From assembly GCF_963678635.1 (NCBI RefSeq), contig NC_087063.1, forward strand, positions 7,226,386-7,290,385: a stretch of 64,000 bases of DNA. The letters are read 5' to 3'. The position numbers were made by a program, and so were the translations under genes. Below, one piece after another: positions 10,770 to 25,500 of the stretch. Numbering within the stretch: the stretch's first letter is position 1; each line of letters opens with the position of its first letter. The stretch comes from Symsagittifera roscoffensis. Its lineage: Eukaryota > Xenacoelomorpha > Acoela > Convolutidae. The notes below the pieces were generated by a model, which was not told where the DNA came from, did not search any database, and saw nothing but the letters and a program-made list of their open reading frames with translations.

Positions 10770-11275
10770 TTGACATTTATTCATTTAACCACACTTATCA
10801 TTTTAGCGATTTAAGTGAAGTAATCAATGGAATGCTTCGCAGAACACTAATGTTCATATTTATCTTACGACTATTTTAGCTCCGACTCTCGAAGAATGTG
10901 TTTACGCTCGATGTTATTTTACGTTTCGCGCCACTTGCAATAAATCCGGATAAAACTCTTTTCGTCGTCTTTTCTGTCGGTTAGCTTGTCATGCCAAATT
11001 GAAAAAATATTGAAGACAAAAAGAAAAAACTTCAATCATTTTCATACGTTTGCCACTATTTGCATTACTTTGAGGAGACAGGAAAACATGCCCAAAACAC
11101 TAATCGCAAGCTTAACCATCATATATATCTATAAATATATGCAGTGGGTTCGAAATTTTACACAAGAAGCGAATCTGCACTTCGCAAAAAAGGGTCGAAA
11201 CGGTCAGAGGAAGTTTAAGATCCATGTAATTACAAAATGAGTAAATAAGCCTTGGAAGATTTTCAAAAAAAATTG

Positions 11276-11352
11276 CGCTCTGCAAGATTCGAACCGAAAA
11301 CTTACAAAATAAAATTCTAGTGTCCATATTGCTCAGATACATGCGCTTTAAG
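11276..11352 (-). repeat. tRNA-derived SINE-like head
   Basis: On the - strand there is a B-box-like GGTTCGAATCTTGC, about 50 bp downstream of a degenerate A-box region. No tRNA cloverleaf is complete. The segment precedes the repeat body at ~12290-12695 in the same way as the copy at 34975-35505, so it is probably a diverged SINE. Confidence 0.4.
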
Positions 11353-12289
11353 CTTGCAAACACACGCAGACAAGAAACCGGATAGATGGAACATATGCTA
11401 TCAAGCTACTATGCCATGAATGCAGCAAAAGTGCAATTAAAAGTGAGCACTTATGTATGCGAGTTTGGGTATGTGGATTCCGAATATATCACTACGCCTG
11501 CTGTGAAAAAAATACAATGCGATCATCTTTCTTGAAGTTATGGGGGTTGGAGTAAGCGGCAGGGATTACCGTCTATCGAGGAGTAAGCGGTGATTTAATC
11601 CAGCTCCATCAAATTTCCAAATAGAATTGATTTAAGCTATTTTGTCTAATTTAAATGCCAGATATATCATTTCGTACTTAACAAAGCGTTCAAAGGGATT
11701 TCAAATAAATTTTTTTTTTAATTTTGATAAAAATTTGGGAAAAATTCATAGATGTTAAAGAGCACTAGAAACATTAACAGGGCTTCGATCTGATTTAAGC
11801 AGCCTTCTTTTCCAATAGAAAACTGACTAACCTGTCTTATTGGTCCGATTTACCTCAGTACATATTTCTGGAATTTCATTTCGATTTAACTGTTTTAGGC
11901 CAAAGCATATGCGAGTGGCACAAAAAGCAGATTTAGTTTTCTTCAGTAATATTTAACAAGAAGAATGTTAGGCCGGACTGTTTTGTATTGGACTGTTTTT
12001 TCCTTCATTTCATGATTTTTTGGACTACTTTGTATTGGACTGTTTTGTATGGGACTGTTTCGTATATGCACCCATACATCTTACAATTTTCATCAACAGA
12101 AAATACAATTAAGCATAACAAACGACAAAATAATTTGACATTCAGTTTACAGCGAAGATAGGCAAAGAATTGGACAAACCGCCTACCCTGATGGTGAACA
12201 TTTTAATCTGTAGTGACTTTCATTAACACAGAGGCGAAGCTGCAGCTTAGCAAACACGAGCAAGAAAGCGGTAAAAAATCATGAGCTTT

Positions 12290-12695
12290 AAAATGCACAA
12301 AAAATCTACATATAATTTGGAAAGTAATAAACTAAAGACAACCACATTTACGTTGCATGAAATAAACTAGAATATACTAAACGAAGTTTCGAATAAAGTA
12401 CACATTTCAAAAATTTCGCAAAATAAATCAAGTTGGAAATTTTCTGAAAAGGGTTTTTAAATATCGTACTGTTGTATAGAACAAATAGCTTTTTTGTTCA
12501 ATTGATGAATTGATAAACCATCAACTGTGTTAGCCTATTACTACTCAAAAGTCAAAGCACTTGGCAGTATACTACTATTACAGCAAAACCTTTGAAAAGT
12601 GACACCAAAATGGCACTTATATTTGCGACTATAGTTAGAAAAAAAAGTTGCATCGTACTATCAAACTACGCTACGCTCAGCTAAAAAGGTAATAA
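12290..12695. repeat. dispersed repeat, copy 1
   Basis: Shares many blocks in the same order with 35170-35505: ATTGATGAATT / CATTTGATGAATTAC, ATCAAC, GTCAAAGCAC, GTGGCA/TGGCAC, CATTTGCGACT / ATTTGCGACT followed by TTAGAAAAAAA. No coding frame. Likely the body of an old non-autonomous element. Confidence 0.5.
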
Positions 12696-13164
12696 TAATG
12701 ATTTAGAAAATATTAAGAGAAAAAAAATTGAATATACACTGAACACATTTTATCAAGAGAAAACTTTTGCCAAGCCTTCTCGGGCAAAAAAAAACAGGCC
12801 CAAAAATCGGGTATCAAACTTGGAAGCATAACGCCCGTTTTCATCACTTTGTACTTTTTTTAAAAAATATGACTTTGATCTATTGATGCGAAATTGAGAA
12901 ACCCAAATCGGTAATCCCATACGCAGACTTGAATATTCAAACGACTATGTTGTCCGGAGACAACGCCTGTTCTTCTGAAAGACTACAAATCCGCACCATC
13001 CTATGCCGAATCAGAAAAACAGTCATATTTTTTTAAATCGCCATCGCTGCTTCTTGTATGGTCCAAAAACTGCCCACTACGTTCCCATACTGAGGCTACA
13101 AAATTCATAAGACTAATCAGCCTATTTTCTGGAAAAATACAGATCTCTCCATGAACTTGGGAGT

Positions 13165-13566
13165 GTTCAACAGATAGACTAGGGAGTGTTCAACACAGTT
13201 TCGCATATCATTAACTTAATCTAAGAACAGAAATGGTCCAATAACAGACCCTTGTGGTACATCATGAGATGTATATGACGAATTAGAAAAGACTAAACTC
13301 GCATAAACGCATTGTTTACTATTAATGAGAGAGCATCTAAACCAATCATTACTAGTTCCTCTGACGGAAAATGAATTAAGTTTATCTAGTAAACAAATAT
13401 GATCTATAGTACCAAAAACATACTTGAGATCTAAAAACATTTCTGCATTTAACTTCAATTTTCCAATTTTTTCTAAAAGAGACTCCACTGTATCAAAAAG
13501 CTGTCTGAAGCCAAATATTGGGTTTTTCCAAATAATTGTAGAGACAAGAGTGCACATTTTTTTCAC
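13165..13566 (-). pseudogene. LINE (non-LTR) reverse transcriptase fragment, palm region
   Basis: Reading leftwards on the - strand, the frame shows the non-LTR RT landmarks in order: FGFRQ, then MFLDLKYVFGTIDH (motif A; the usual AFD is VFG, so the aromatic/Asp pattern is damaged), LLDKLNSFSVRG, WFRCSLINSKQCV, and HDVPQGSVIGPFLFLD (motif B and following). A TAA then interrupts just before VNDM. Motif C (YADD) is not reached. CR1/Jockey/L2-type elements have this arrangement. It is the 3' half of a LINE whose 5' half lies on the far side of the 105-bp array. Confidence 0.85.
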
Positions 13567-16500
13567 AATTTCAGGATTTCAAAAAGGGTTGTCGGAAACA
13601 GATACATTGACAACTCACATTCTATTGACTGCGACACATTATCAACTACTGGAGGTATACTCAGGGTGTGCATTTTCGGGATTAAAGAAAGGGCTGTGAG
13701 AAACAGAAACATTGACAGCTCACATTCTATTGACTGCGACACATCATCAACTACTGGAGGTATACTCAGGGTGTGCATTTTCGTGATTAAAGAAAGGGCT
13801 GTGAGAAACAGAAATATTGACAGCTCACATTCTATTGACTGCGACACATTATCAACTACTGGAGGTATACTCAGGGTGTGCACTTTCGGGATTAAAGAAA
13901 GGGCTGTGAGAAACAGAAACATTGACAGCTCACATTCTATTGACTGCGACACATTATCAACTACTGGAGGTATACTCAGGGTGTGCATTTTCGGGATTAA
14001 AGAAAGGGCTGTGAGAAATAGAAACATTGACAACTCACATTCTATTGACTGCGACATATTATCAACTACTGGAGGTATACTCAGGGTGTGCATTTTCGGG
14101 ATTAAAGAAAGGGCTGTGAGAAACAGAAACATTGACAGCTCACATTCTATTGACTGCGACACATTATCAACTACTGGAGGTATACTCAGGGTGTGCATTT
14201 TCGGGATTAAAGAAAGGGCTGTGAGAAACAGAAACATTGACAGCTCACATTCTATTGACTGCGACACATTATCAACTACTGGAGGTATACTCAGGGTGTG
14301 CATTTTCGGGATTAAAGAAAGGGCTGTGAGAAACAGAAACATTGACAACTCACATTCTATTGACTGCGACACATTATCAACTACTGGAGGTATACTCAGG
14401 GTGTGCATTTTCGGGATTAAAGAAAGGGCCGTGAGAAACCGAAACATTGACAGCTCACATTCTATTGACTGCGACACATTATCAACTACTGGAGGTATAC
14501 TCAGGGTGTGCATTTTCGGGATTAAAGAAAGGGCTGTGAGAAACAGAAACATTGGCAGCTCACATTCTATTGACTGCGACACATTATCAACTACTGGAGG
14601 TATACTCAGGGTGTGCATTTTCGGTATTAAAGAAAGGGCTGTGAGAAACAGAAACATTGTAAACTCACATTCTATTGACTGCGACACATTATCAACTACT
14701 GGAGGTATACTCAGGGTGTGCATTTTCGGGATTAAAGAAAGGGCTGTGAGAACCAGAAACATTGACAGCTCACATTCTATTGACTGCGACACATTATCAA
14801 CTACTGGAGGCATACTCAGGGTGTGCATTTTCGGGATTAAAGAAAGGGCTGTGAGAAACAGAAACATTGACAGCTCACATTCTATTGACTGCGACCCATT
14901 ATCAACTACTGGAGGTATACTCAGGGTGTGCATTTTCGGGATCAAAGAAAGGGCTGTGAGAAACAGAAACATTGACAGCTTACATTCTATTGACTGCGAC
15001 ACTTTATCAACTACTGGAGGTATACTCAGGGTGTGCATTTTCGGGATTAAAGAAAGGGCTGTGAGAACCAGAAACATTGACAGCTCACATTCTATTGACT
15101 GCGACACATTATCAACTACTGGAGGCATACTCAGGGTGTGCATTTTCGGGATTAAAGAAAGGGATGTGAGAAACAGAAACATTGACAGCTCACATTCTAT
15201 TGACTGCGACCCATTATCAACTACTGGAGGTATACTCAGGGTGTGCATTTTCGGGATCAAAGAAAGGGCTGTGAGAAACAGAAACATTGACAGCTCACAT
15301 TCTATTGACTGCGACACATTATCAACTACTGGAGGTATACTCAGGGTGTGCATTTTCGGGATTAAAGAAAGGGCTGTGAGAAACAGAAACATTGACAACT
15401 CACATTCTATTGACTGCGACATATTATCAACTACTGGAGGTATACTCAGGGTGTGCATTTTCGGGATTAAAGAAAGGGCTGTGAGAAACAGAAACATTGG
15501 CAGCTCACATTCTATTGACTGCGACACATTATCAACTACTGGAGGTATACTCAGGGTGTGCATTTTCGGTATTAAAGAAAGGGCTGTGAGAAACAGAAAC
15601 ATTGACAACTCACATTCTATTGACTGCGACCCATTATCAACTACTGGAGGTATACTCAGGATGTGCATTTTCGGGATTAAAGAAAGGGCTGTGAGAAACA
15701 GAAACATTGACAGCTCACATTCTATTGACTGCCACACATTATCAACTACTGGAGGTATACTCAGGGTGTGCACTTTCGGGATTAAAGAAAGGGCTGTGAG
15801 AAACAGAAACATTGACAGCTCACATTCTATTGACTGCGACACATTATCAACTACTGGAGGTATACTCAGGGTGTGCATTTTCGGGATTAAAGAAAGGGCT
15901 GTGAGAAACAGAAACATTGACAGCTGACATTCTATTGACTGCGACACATTATAAACTACTGGAGGTATACTCAGGGTGTGCATTTTCGGGATTAAAGAAA
16001 GGGCTGTGAGAAACAGAAACATTGACAGCTCTCATTCTATTGACTGCGACACATTATCAACTACTGGAGGTATACTCAGGGTGTGCATTTTCGGGATTAA
16101 AGAAAGGGCTGCGAGAAACAGAAACATTGACAGCTCACATTCTATTGACTGCGACACATTATCAACTACTGGAGGTATACTCAGGGTGTGCATTTTCGGG
16201 ATTAAAGAAAGGGCTGTGAGAAGCAGAAACATTGACAGCTCACATTTTATTGACTGCGACACATTATCAACTACTGGAAGTATACTCAGGGTGTGCATTT
16301 TCGGGATTAAAGAAAGGGCTGTGAGAAACAGAAACATTGACAGCTCACATTCTATTGACTGCGACACATTATCAACTACTGGAGGTATACTCAGGGTGTG
16401 CATTTTCGGGATTAAAGAAAGGGCTGTGAGAAACAGAAACATTGACAACTCACATTCTATTGACTGCGACACATTATCAACTACTGGAGGTATACTCAGG

Positions 16501-19500
16501 GTGTGCATTTTCGGGATTAAAGAAAGGGCTGTGAGAAACAGAAACATTGACAGCTCACATTCTATTGACTGCGACACATTATCAACTACTGGAGGTATAC
16601 TCAGGGTGTGCATTTTCGGGATTAAAGAAAGGGCTGTGAGAAACAGAAACATTGACAGCTCACATTCTATTGACTGCCACAAATTATCAACTACTGGAGG
16701 TATACTCAGGGTGTGCACTTTCGGGATTAAAGAAAGGGCTGTTAGAAACAGAAACATTGACAGCTCACATTCTATTGACTGCGACACATTATCAACTACT
16801 GGAGGTATACTCAGGGTGTGCATTTTCGGGATTAAAGAAAGGGCTGTGAGAAACAGAAACATTGACAGCTCTCATTCTATTGACTGCGACACATTATCAA
16901 CTACTGGAGGTATACTCAGGGTGTGCATTTTCGGGATTAAAGAAAGGGCTGCGAGAAACAGAAACATTGACAGCTCACATTCTATTGACTGCGACACATT
17001 ATCAACTACTGGAGGTATACTCAGGGTGTGCATTTTCGGGATTAAAGAAAGGGCTGTGAGAAGCAGAAACATTGACAGCTCACATTCTATTGACTGCGAC
17101 ACATTATCAACTACTGGAGGTATACTCAGGGTGTGCATTTTCGGGATTAAAGAAAGGGCTGTGAGAAACAGAAACATTGAGAGCTCACATTCTATTGACT
17201 GCGACACATTATCAACTACTGGAGGTATACTCAGGGTGTGCATTTTCGGGATTAAAGAAAGGGCTGTGAGAAACAGAAACATTGACAACTCACATTCTAT
17301 TGACTGCGACACATTATCAACTACTGGAGGTATACTCAGGGTGTGCATTTTCGGGATTAAAGAAAGGGCTGTGAGAAACAGAAACATTGACAGCTCACAT
17401 TCTATTGACTGCGACACATTATCAACTACTGGAGGTATACTCAGGGTGTGCATTTTCGGGATTAAAGAAAGGGCTGTGAGAAACAGAAACATTGACAGCT
17501 CACATTCTATTGACTGCGACACATTATCAACTACTGGAGGTATAACAAGGGTGTGCATTTTCGGGATTAAAGAAAGGGCTGTGAGAAACAGAAACATTGA
17601 CAACTCACATTCTATTGACTGCGACACATTATCAACTACTCGAGGTATACTCAGGGTGTGCATTTTTGGGATTAAAGAAAGGGCTGTGAGAAACAGAAAC
17701 ATTGACAGTTCACATTCTATTGACTGCGACACATTATCAACTACTGGAGGTATACTCAGGGTGTGAATTTTCGGGATTAAAGAAAGGGCTGTGAGAAACA
17801 GAAACATTGACAGCTTACATTCTATTGACTGCGACACATTATCAACTACTGGAGGTATACTCAGGGTGTGCATTTTCGGGATTAAAAAAGGGCTGTGAGA
17901 AACAGAAACATTGACAACTCACATTCTATTGACTGCGACACATTATCAACTACTGGAGGTATACTCAGGGTGTGCATTTTCGGGATTAAAGAAAGGGCTT
18001 TGAGAAACAGAAACATTGACAGCTCACATTCTATTGAAATCGACACATTATCAACTACTGGAGGTATACTCAGGGTGTGCATTTTCGGGATTAAAGAAAG
18101 GGCTGTGAGAAACAGAAACATTGACAACTCACATTCTATTGACTGCGACACATTATCAACTACTGGAGGTATACTCAAGGTGTGCATTTTCGGGATTAAA
18201 GAAAGGGCTGTGAGAAACAGAAACATTGACAGCTCACATTCTATTGACTGCGACACATTATCAACTACTGGAGGTATACTCAGGGTGTGCATTTTTGGGA
18301 TTAAAGAAAGGGCTGTGAGAAACAGAAACATCGACAGCTCACATTCTATTGACTGTGACACATTATCAACTACTGGAGGTATACTCAGGGTGTGCATTTT
18401 CGGGATTAAAGAAAGGGCTGTGAGAAACAGAAACATTGACAGCTCACATTCTATTGACTGCGACACATTATCAACTACTGGAGGTATACTCAGGGTGTGC
18501 ATTTTCGGGATTAAAGAAAGGGCTGTGAGAAACAGAAACATTGACAACTCACATTCTATTGACTGCGACACATTATCAACTACTGGAGGTATACTCAGGG
18601 TGTGCATTTTCGGGATTAAAGAAAGGGCTGTGAGAAACAGAAACATTGACAGCTCACATTCTATTGACTGCGACACATTATCAACTACTGGAGGTATACT
18701 CAGGGTGTGCATTTTCGGGATTAAAGAAAGGGCTGTGAGAAACAGAAACATTGACAGCTCACATTCTATTGACTGCGACACATTATCAACTACTGGAGGT
18801 ATAACAAGGGTGTGCATTTTCGGGATTAAAGAAAGGGCTGTGAGAAACAGAAACATTGACAACTCACATTCTATTGACTGCGACACATTATCAACTACTG
18901 GAGGTATACTCAGGGTGTGCATTTTCGGGATTAAAGAAAGGGCTGCGAGAAACAGAAACATTGACAGCTCACATTCTATTGACTGCGACACATTATCAAC
19001 TACTGGAGGTATACTCAGGGTGTGCATTTTCGGTATTAAAGAAAGGGCTGTGAGAAACAGAAACATTGACAACTCACATTCTATTGACTGCGACACATTA
19101 TCAACTACTGGAGGTATACTCAGGGTGTGCATTTTTGGGATTAAAGAAAGGGCTGTGAGAAACAGAAACATTGACAGCTCACATTCTATTGACTGCGACA
19201 CATTATCAACTACTGGAGGTATACTCAGGGTGTGCATTTTCGGGATTAAAGAAAGGGCTGTGAGAAACAGAAACATTGACAGCTCACATTCTATTGACTG
19301 CGACACATTATCAACTACTGGAGGTATAACAAGGGTGTGCATTTTCGGGATTAAAGAAAGGGCTGTGAGAAACAGAAACATTGACAACTCACATTCTATT
19401 GACTGCGACACATTATCAACTACTGGAGGTATACTCAGGGTGTGCATTTTCGGGATTAAAGAAAGGGCTTTGAGAAACAGAAACATTGACAGCTCACATT

Positions 19501-22500
19501 CTATTGAAATCGACACATTATCAACTACTGGAGGTATACTCAGGGTGTGCATTTTCGGGATTAAAGAAAGGGCTGTGAGAAACAGAAACATTGACAACTC
19601 ACATTCTATTGACTGCGACACATTATCAACTACTGGAGGTATAACAAGGGTGTGCATTTTCGGGATTAAAGAAAGGGCTGTGAGAAACAGAAACATTGAC
19701 AACTCACATTCTATTGACTGCGACACATTATCAACTACTCGAGGTATACTCAGGGTGTGCATTTTTGGGATTAAAGAAAGGGCTGTGAGAAACAGAAACA
19801 TTGACAGCTCACATTCTATTGACTGCGACACATTATCAACTACTGGAGGTATACTCAGGGTGTGAATTTTCGGGATTAAAGAAAGGGCTGTGAGAAACAG
19901 AAACATTGACAGCTTACATTCTATTGACTGCGACACATTATCAACTACTGGAGGTATACTCAGGGTGTGCATTTTCGGGATTAAAAAAGGGCTGTGAGAA
20001 ACAGAAACATTGACAACTCACATTCTATTGACTGCGACACATTATCAACTATTGGAGGTATACTCAGGGTGTGCATTTTCGGGATTAAAGAAAGGGCTTT
20101 GAGAAACAGAAACATTGACAGCTCACATTCTATTGAAATCGACACATTATCAACTACTGGAGGTATACTCAGGGTGTGCATTTTCGGGATTAAAGAAAGG
20201 GCTGTGAGAAACAGAAACATTGACAACTCACATTCTATTGACTGCGACACATTATCAACTACTGGAGGTATACTCAAGGTGTGCATTTTCGGGATTAAAG
20301 AAAGGGCTGTGAGAAACAGAAACATTGACAGCTCACATTCTATTGACTGCGACACATTATCAACTACTGGAGGTATACTCAGGGTGTGCATTTTTGGGAT
20401 TAAAGAAAGGGCTGTGAGAAACAGAAACATCGACAGCTCACATTCTATTGACTGTGACACATTATCAACTACTGGAGGTATACTCAGGGTGTGCATTTTC
20501 GGGATTAAAGAAAGGGCTGTGAGAAACAGAAACATTGACAGCTCACATTCTATTGACTGCGACACATTATCAACTACTGGAGGTATACTCAGGGTGTGCA
20601 TTTTCGGGATTAAAGAAAGGGCTGTGAGAAACAGAAACATTGACAACTCACATTCTATTGACTGCGACACATTATCAACTACTGGAGGTATACTCAGGGT
20701 GTGCATTTTCGGGATTAAAGAAAGGGCTGTGAGAAACAGAAACATTGACAGCTCACATTCTATTGACTGCGACACATTATCAACTACTGGAGGTATACTC
20801 AGGGTGTGCATTTTCGGGATTAAAGAAAGGGCTGTGAGAAACAGAAACATTGACAGCTCACATTCTATTGACTGCGACACATTATCAACTACTGGAGGTA
20901 TAGCAAGGGTGTGCATTTTCGGGATTAAAGAAAGGGCTGTGAGAAACAGAAACATTGAGAACTCACATTCTATTGACTGCGACACATTATCAACTACTCG
21001 AGGTATACTCAGGGTGTGCATTTTTGGGATTAAAGAAAGGGCTGTGAGAAACAGAAACATTGACAGCTCACATTCTATTGACTGCGACACATAATCAACT
21101 ACTGGAGGTATACTCAGGGTGTGCATTTTCGGGATTAAAGAAAGGGCTGTGAGAAACAGAAACATTGACAGCTTACATTCTATTGACTGCGACACATTAT
21201 CAACTACTGGAGGTATACTCAGGGTGTGCATTTTCGGGATTAAAAAAGGGCTGTGAGAAACAGAAACATTGACAACTCACATTCTATTGACTGCGACACA
21301 TTATCAACTACTGGAGGTATACTCAGGGTGTGCATTTTCGGGATTAAAGAAAGGGCTTTGAGAAACAGAAACATTGACAGCTCACATTCTATTGACTGCG
21401 ACACATTATCAACTACTGGAGGTATACTCAGGGTGTGCATTTTCGGGATTAAAGAAAGGGCTGTGAGAAACAGAAACATTGACAACTCACATTCTATTGA
21501 CTGCGACACATTATCAACTACTGGAGGTATACTCAAGGTGTGCATTTTCTGGATTAAAGAAAGGGCTGTGAGAAACAGAAACATTGACAGCTCACATTCT
21601 ATTGACTGCGACACATTATCAACTACTGGAGGTATACTCAGGGTGTGCATTTTTGGGATTAAAGAAAGGGCTGTGAGAAACAGAAACATCGACAGCTCAC
21701 ATTCTGTTGACTGTGACACATTATCAACTACTGGAGGTACACTCAGGGTGTGCATTTTCGGGATTAAAGAAAGGGCTGTGAGAAACGGAAACATTGACGG
21801 CTCACATTCTATTGACTGCGACACATTATCAACTACTGGAGGTATACGCAGGGTGTGCATTTTCGGGATTAAAGAAAGGGCTTTGAGAAACAGAAACATT
21901 GACAGCTCACATTCTATTGACTGCGACACATTATCAACTACTGGAGGTATACTCAGGGTGTGCATTTTCGGGATTAAAGAAAGGGCTGTGAGAAACAGAA
22001 ACATTGACAACTCACATTCTATTGACTGCGACACATTATCAACTACTGGAGGTATACTCAAGGTGTGCATTTTCGGGATTAAAGAAAGGGCTGTGAGAAA
22101 CAGAAACATTGACAGCTCACATTCTATTGACTGCGGCACATTATCAACTACTGGAGGTATACTCAGGGTGTGCATTTTTGGGATTACAGAAAGGGCTGTG
22201 AGAAACAGAAACATCGACAGCTCACATTCTGTTGACTGTGACACATTATCAACTACTGGAGGTACACTCAGGGTGTGCTTTTTCGGGATTAAAGAAAGGG
22301 CTGTGAGAAACAGAAACATTGACGGCTCACATTCTATTGACTGCGACACATTATCAACTACTGGAGGTATACGCAGGGTGTGCATTTTCGGGATTAAAGA
22401 AAGGGCTGTCAGAAACAGAAACATTGACAGCTCACATTCTATTGACTGCGACACATTATCAACTACTGGAGGTATACTCAGGGTGTGCATTTTCGGGATT

Positions 22501-25500
22501 AAAGAAAGGGCTGTGAGAAACAGAAACCTTGACAGGTCACATTCTATTGACTGCGACACATTATCAACTACTGGAGGTATACTCAGGGTGTGCATTTTCG
22601 GGATTAAAGAAAGGGCTGTGAGAAACAGAAACATTGACAGCTCACATTCTATTGACTGCGACACATTATCAACTACTGGAGGTATACTCAGGGTGTGCAT
22701 TTTCGGGATTAAAGAAAGGGCTGTGAGAAACAGAAACATTGACAGCTCACATTCTATTGACTGCGACACATTATCAACTACTGGAGGTATACTCAGGTTG
22801 TGCATTTTCGGGATTAAAGAAAGGGCTGTGAGAAACAGAAACATTGACAGCTCACATTCTATTGACTGCGACACATTATCAACTACTGGAGGTATACTCA
22901 GGGTGTGCATTTTCGGGATTAAAGAAAGGGCTGTCAGAAACAGAAACATTGACAGCTCACATTCTATTGACTGCGACACATTATCAACTACTGGAGGTAT
23001 ACTCAGGGTGTGCATTTTCGGGATTAAAGAAAGGGCTGTGAGAAATAGAAACATTGACAGCTCACATTCTATTGACTGCGACACATTTTCAACTACTGGA
23101 GGTATACTCAGGGTGTGCATTTTCGGGATTAAAGAAAGGGCTGTGAGAAACAGAAACATTGACAGCTCACATTCTATTGACTGCGACACATTATCAACTA
23201 CTGGAGGTATACTCAGGGTGTGCATTTTCGGGATTAAAGAAAGGGCTGTGAGAAACAGAAACATTGACAGCTCACATTCTATTGACTGCGACACATTATC
23301 AACTACTGGAGGTATACTCAGGGTGTGCATTTTCGGGATTAAAGAAAGGGCTGTGAGAAACAGAAACATTGACAGCTCACATTCTATTGACTGCGACACA
23401 TTATCAACTACTGGAGGTATACTCAGGGTGTGCATTTTCGGGATTAAAGAAAGGGCTGTGAGAAACAGAAACATTGACAGCTCACATTCTATTGACTGCG
23501 ACACATTATCAACTACTGGAGGTATACTCAGGTTGTGCATTTTCGGGATTAAAGAAAGGGCTGTGAGAAACAGAAACATTGACAGCTCACATTCTATTGA
23601 CTGCGACACATTATCAACTACTGGAGGTATACTCAGGGTGTGCATTTTCGGGATTAAAGAAAGGGCTGTCAGAAACAGAAACATTGACAGCTCACATTCT
23701 ATTGACTGCGACACATTATCAACTACTGGAGGTATACTCAGGGTGTGCATTTTCGGGATTAAAGAAAGGGCTGTGAGAAATAGAAACATTGACAGCTCAC
23801 ATTCTATTGACTGCGACACATTTTCAACTACTGGAGGTATACTCAGGGTGTGCATTTTCGGGATTAAAGAAAGGGCTGTGAGAAACAGAAACATTGACAG
23901 CTCACATTCTATTGACTGCGACACATTATCAACTACTGGAGGTATACTCAGGGTGTGCATTTTCGGGATTAAAGAAAGGGCTGTGAGAAACAGAAACATT
24001 GACAGCTCACATTCTATTGACTGCGACACATTATCAACTACTGGAGGTATACTCAGGGTGTGCATTTTCGGGATTAAAGAAAGGGCTGTGAGAAACAGAA
24101 ACATTGACAGCTCACATTCTATTGACTGCGACACATTATCAACTACTGGAGGTATACTCAGGGTGTGCATTTTCGGGATTAAAGAAAGGGCTGTGAGAAA
24201 CAAAACATTGACAGCTCACATTCTATTGACTGCGACACATTATCAACTACTGGAGGTATACTCAGGGTGTACATTTTCGGGATTAAAGAAAGGGCTGTGA
24301 GAAACAGAAACATTGACAGCTCACATTCTATTGACTGCGACACATTATCAACTACTGGAGGTATACTCAGGTTGAGCATTTTCGGGATTAAAGAAAGGGC
24401 TGTGAGAAACAGAAACATTGACAGCTCACATTCTATTGACTGCGACACATTATCAACTACTGGAGGTATACTCAGGGTGTGCATTTTCGGGATTAAAGAA
24501 AGGGCTGTCAGAAACAGAAACATTGACAGCTCACATTCTATTGACTGCGACACATTATCAACTACTGGAGGTATACTCAGGGTGTGCATTTTCGGGATTA
24601 AAGAAAGGGCTGTGAGAAACAGAAACATTGACAGCTCACATTCTATTGACTGCGACACATTATCAACTACTGGAGGTATACTCAGGGTGTGCATTTTCGG
24701 GATTAAAGAAAGGGCTGTGAGAAACAGAAACATTGACAGCTCACATTCTATTGACTGCGACACATTATCAACTACTGGAGGTATACTCAGGCTGTGCATT
24801 TTCGGGATTAAAGAAAGGGCTGTGAGAAACAGAAACATTGACAGCTCACATTCTATTGACTGCGACACATTATCAACTACTGGAGGTATACTCAGGGTGT
24901 ACATTTTCGGGATTAAAGAAAGGGCTGTGAGAAACAGAAACATTGACAGCTCACATTCTATTGACTGCGACACATTATCAACTACTGGAGGTATACTCAG
25001 GTTGAGCATTTTCGGGATTAAAGAAAGGGCTGTGAGAAACAGAAACATTGACAGCTCACATTCTATTGACTGCGACACATTATCAACTACTGGAGGTATA
25101 CTCAGGGTGTGCATTTTCGGGATTAAAGAAAGGGCTGTCAGAAACAGAAACATTGACAGCTCACATTCTATTGACTGCGACACATTATCAACTACTGGAG
25201 GTATACTCAGGGTGTGCATTTTCGGGATTAAAGAAAGGGCTGTGAGAAACAGAAACATTGACAGCTCACATTCTATTGACTGCGACACATTATCAACTAC
25301 TGGAGGTATACTCAGGGTGTGCATTTTCGGGATTAAAGAAAGGGCTGTGAGAAACAGAAACATTGACAGCTCACATTCTATTGACTGCGACACATTATCA
25401 ACTACTGGAGGTATACTCAGGGTGTGCATTTTCGGGATTAAAGAAAGGGCTGTGAGAAACAGAAATATTGGCAGCTCACATTCTATTGACTGCGACACAT

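Larger units (their letters stand above)
10775..13164. other. AT-rich intergenic DNA with repeats
   Basis: No gene recognised. It contains a tRNA-derived repeat head (11276-11352), a dispersed repeat (12290-12695), and a short run of near-copies of GGACTGTTTTGTAT around 11985-12065. Confidence 0.5.
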
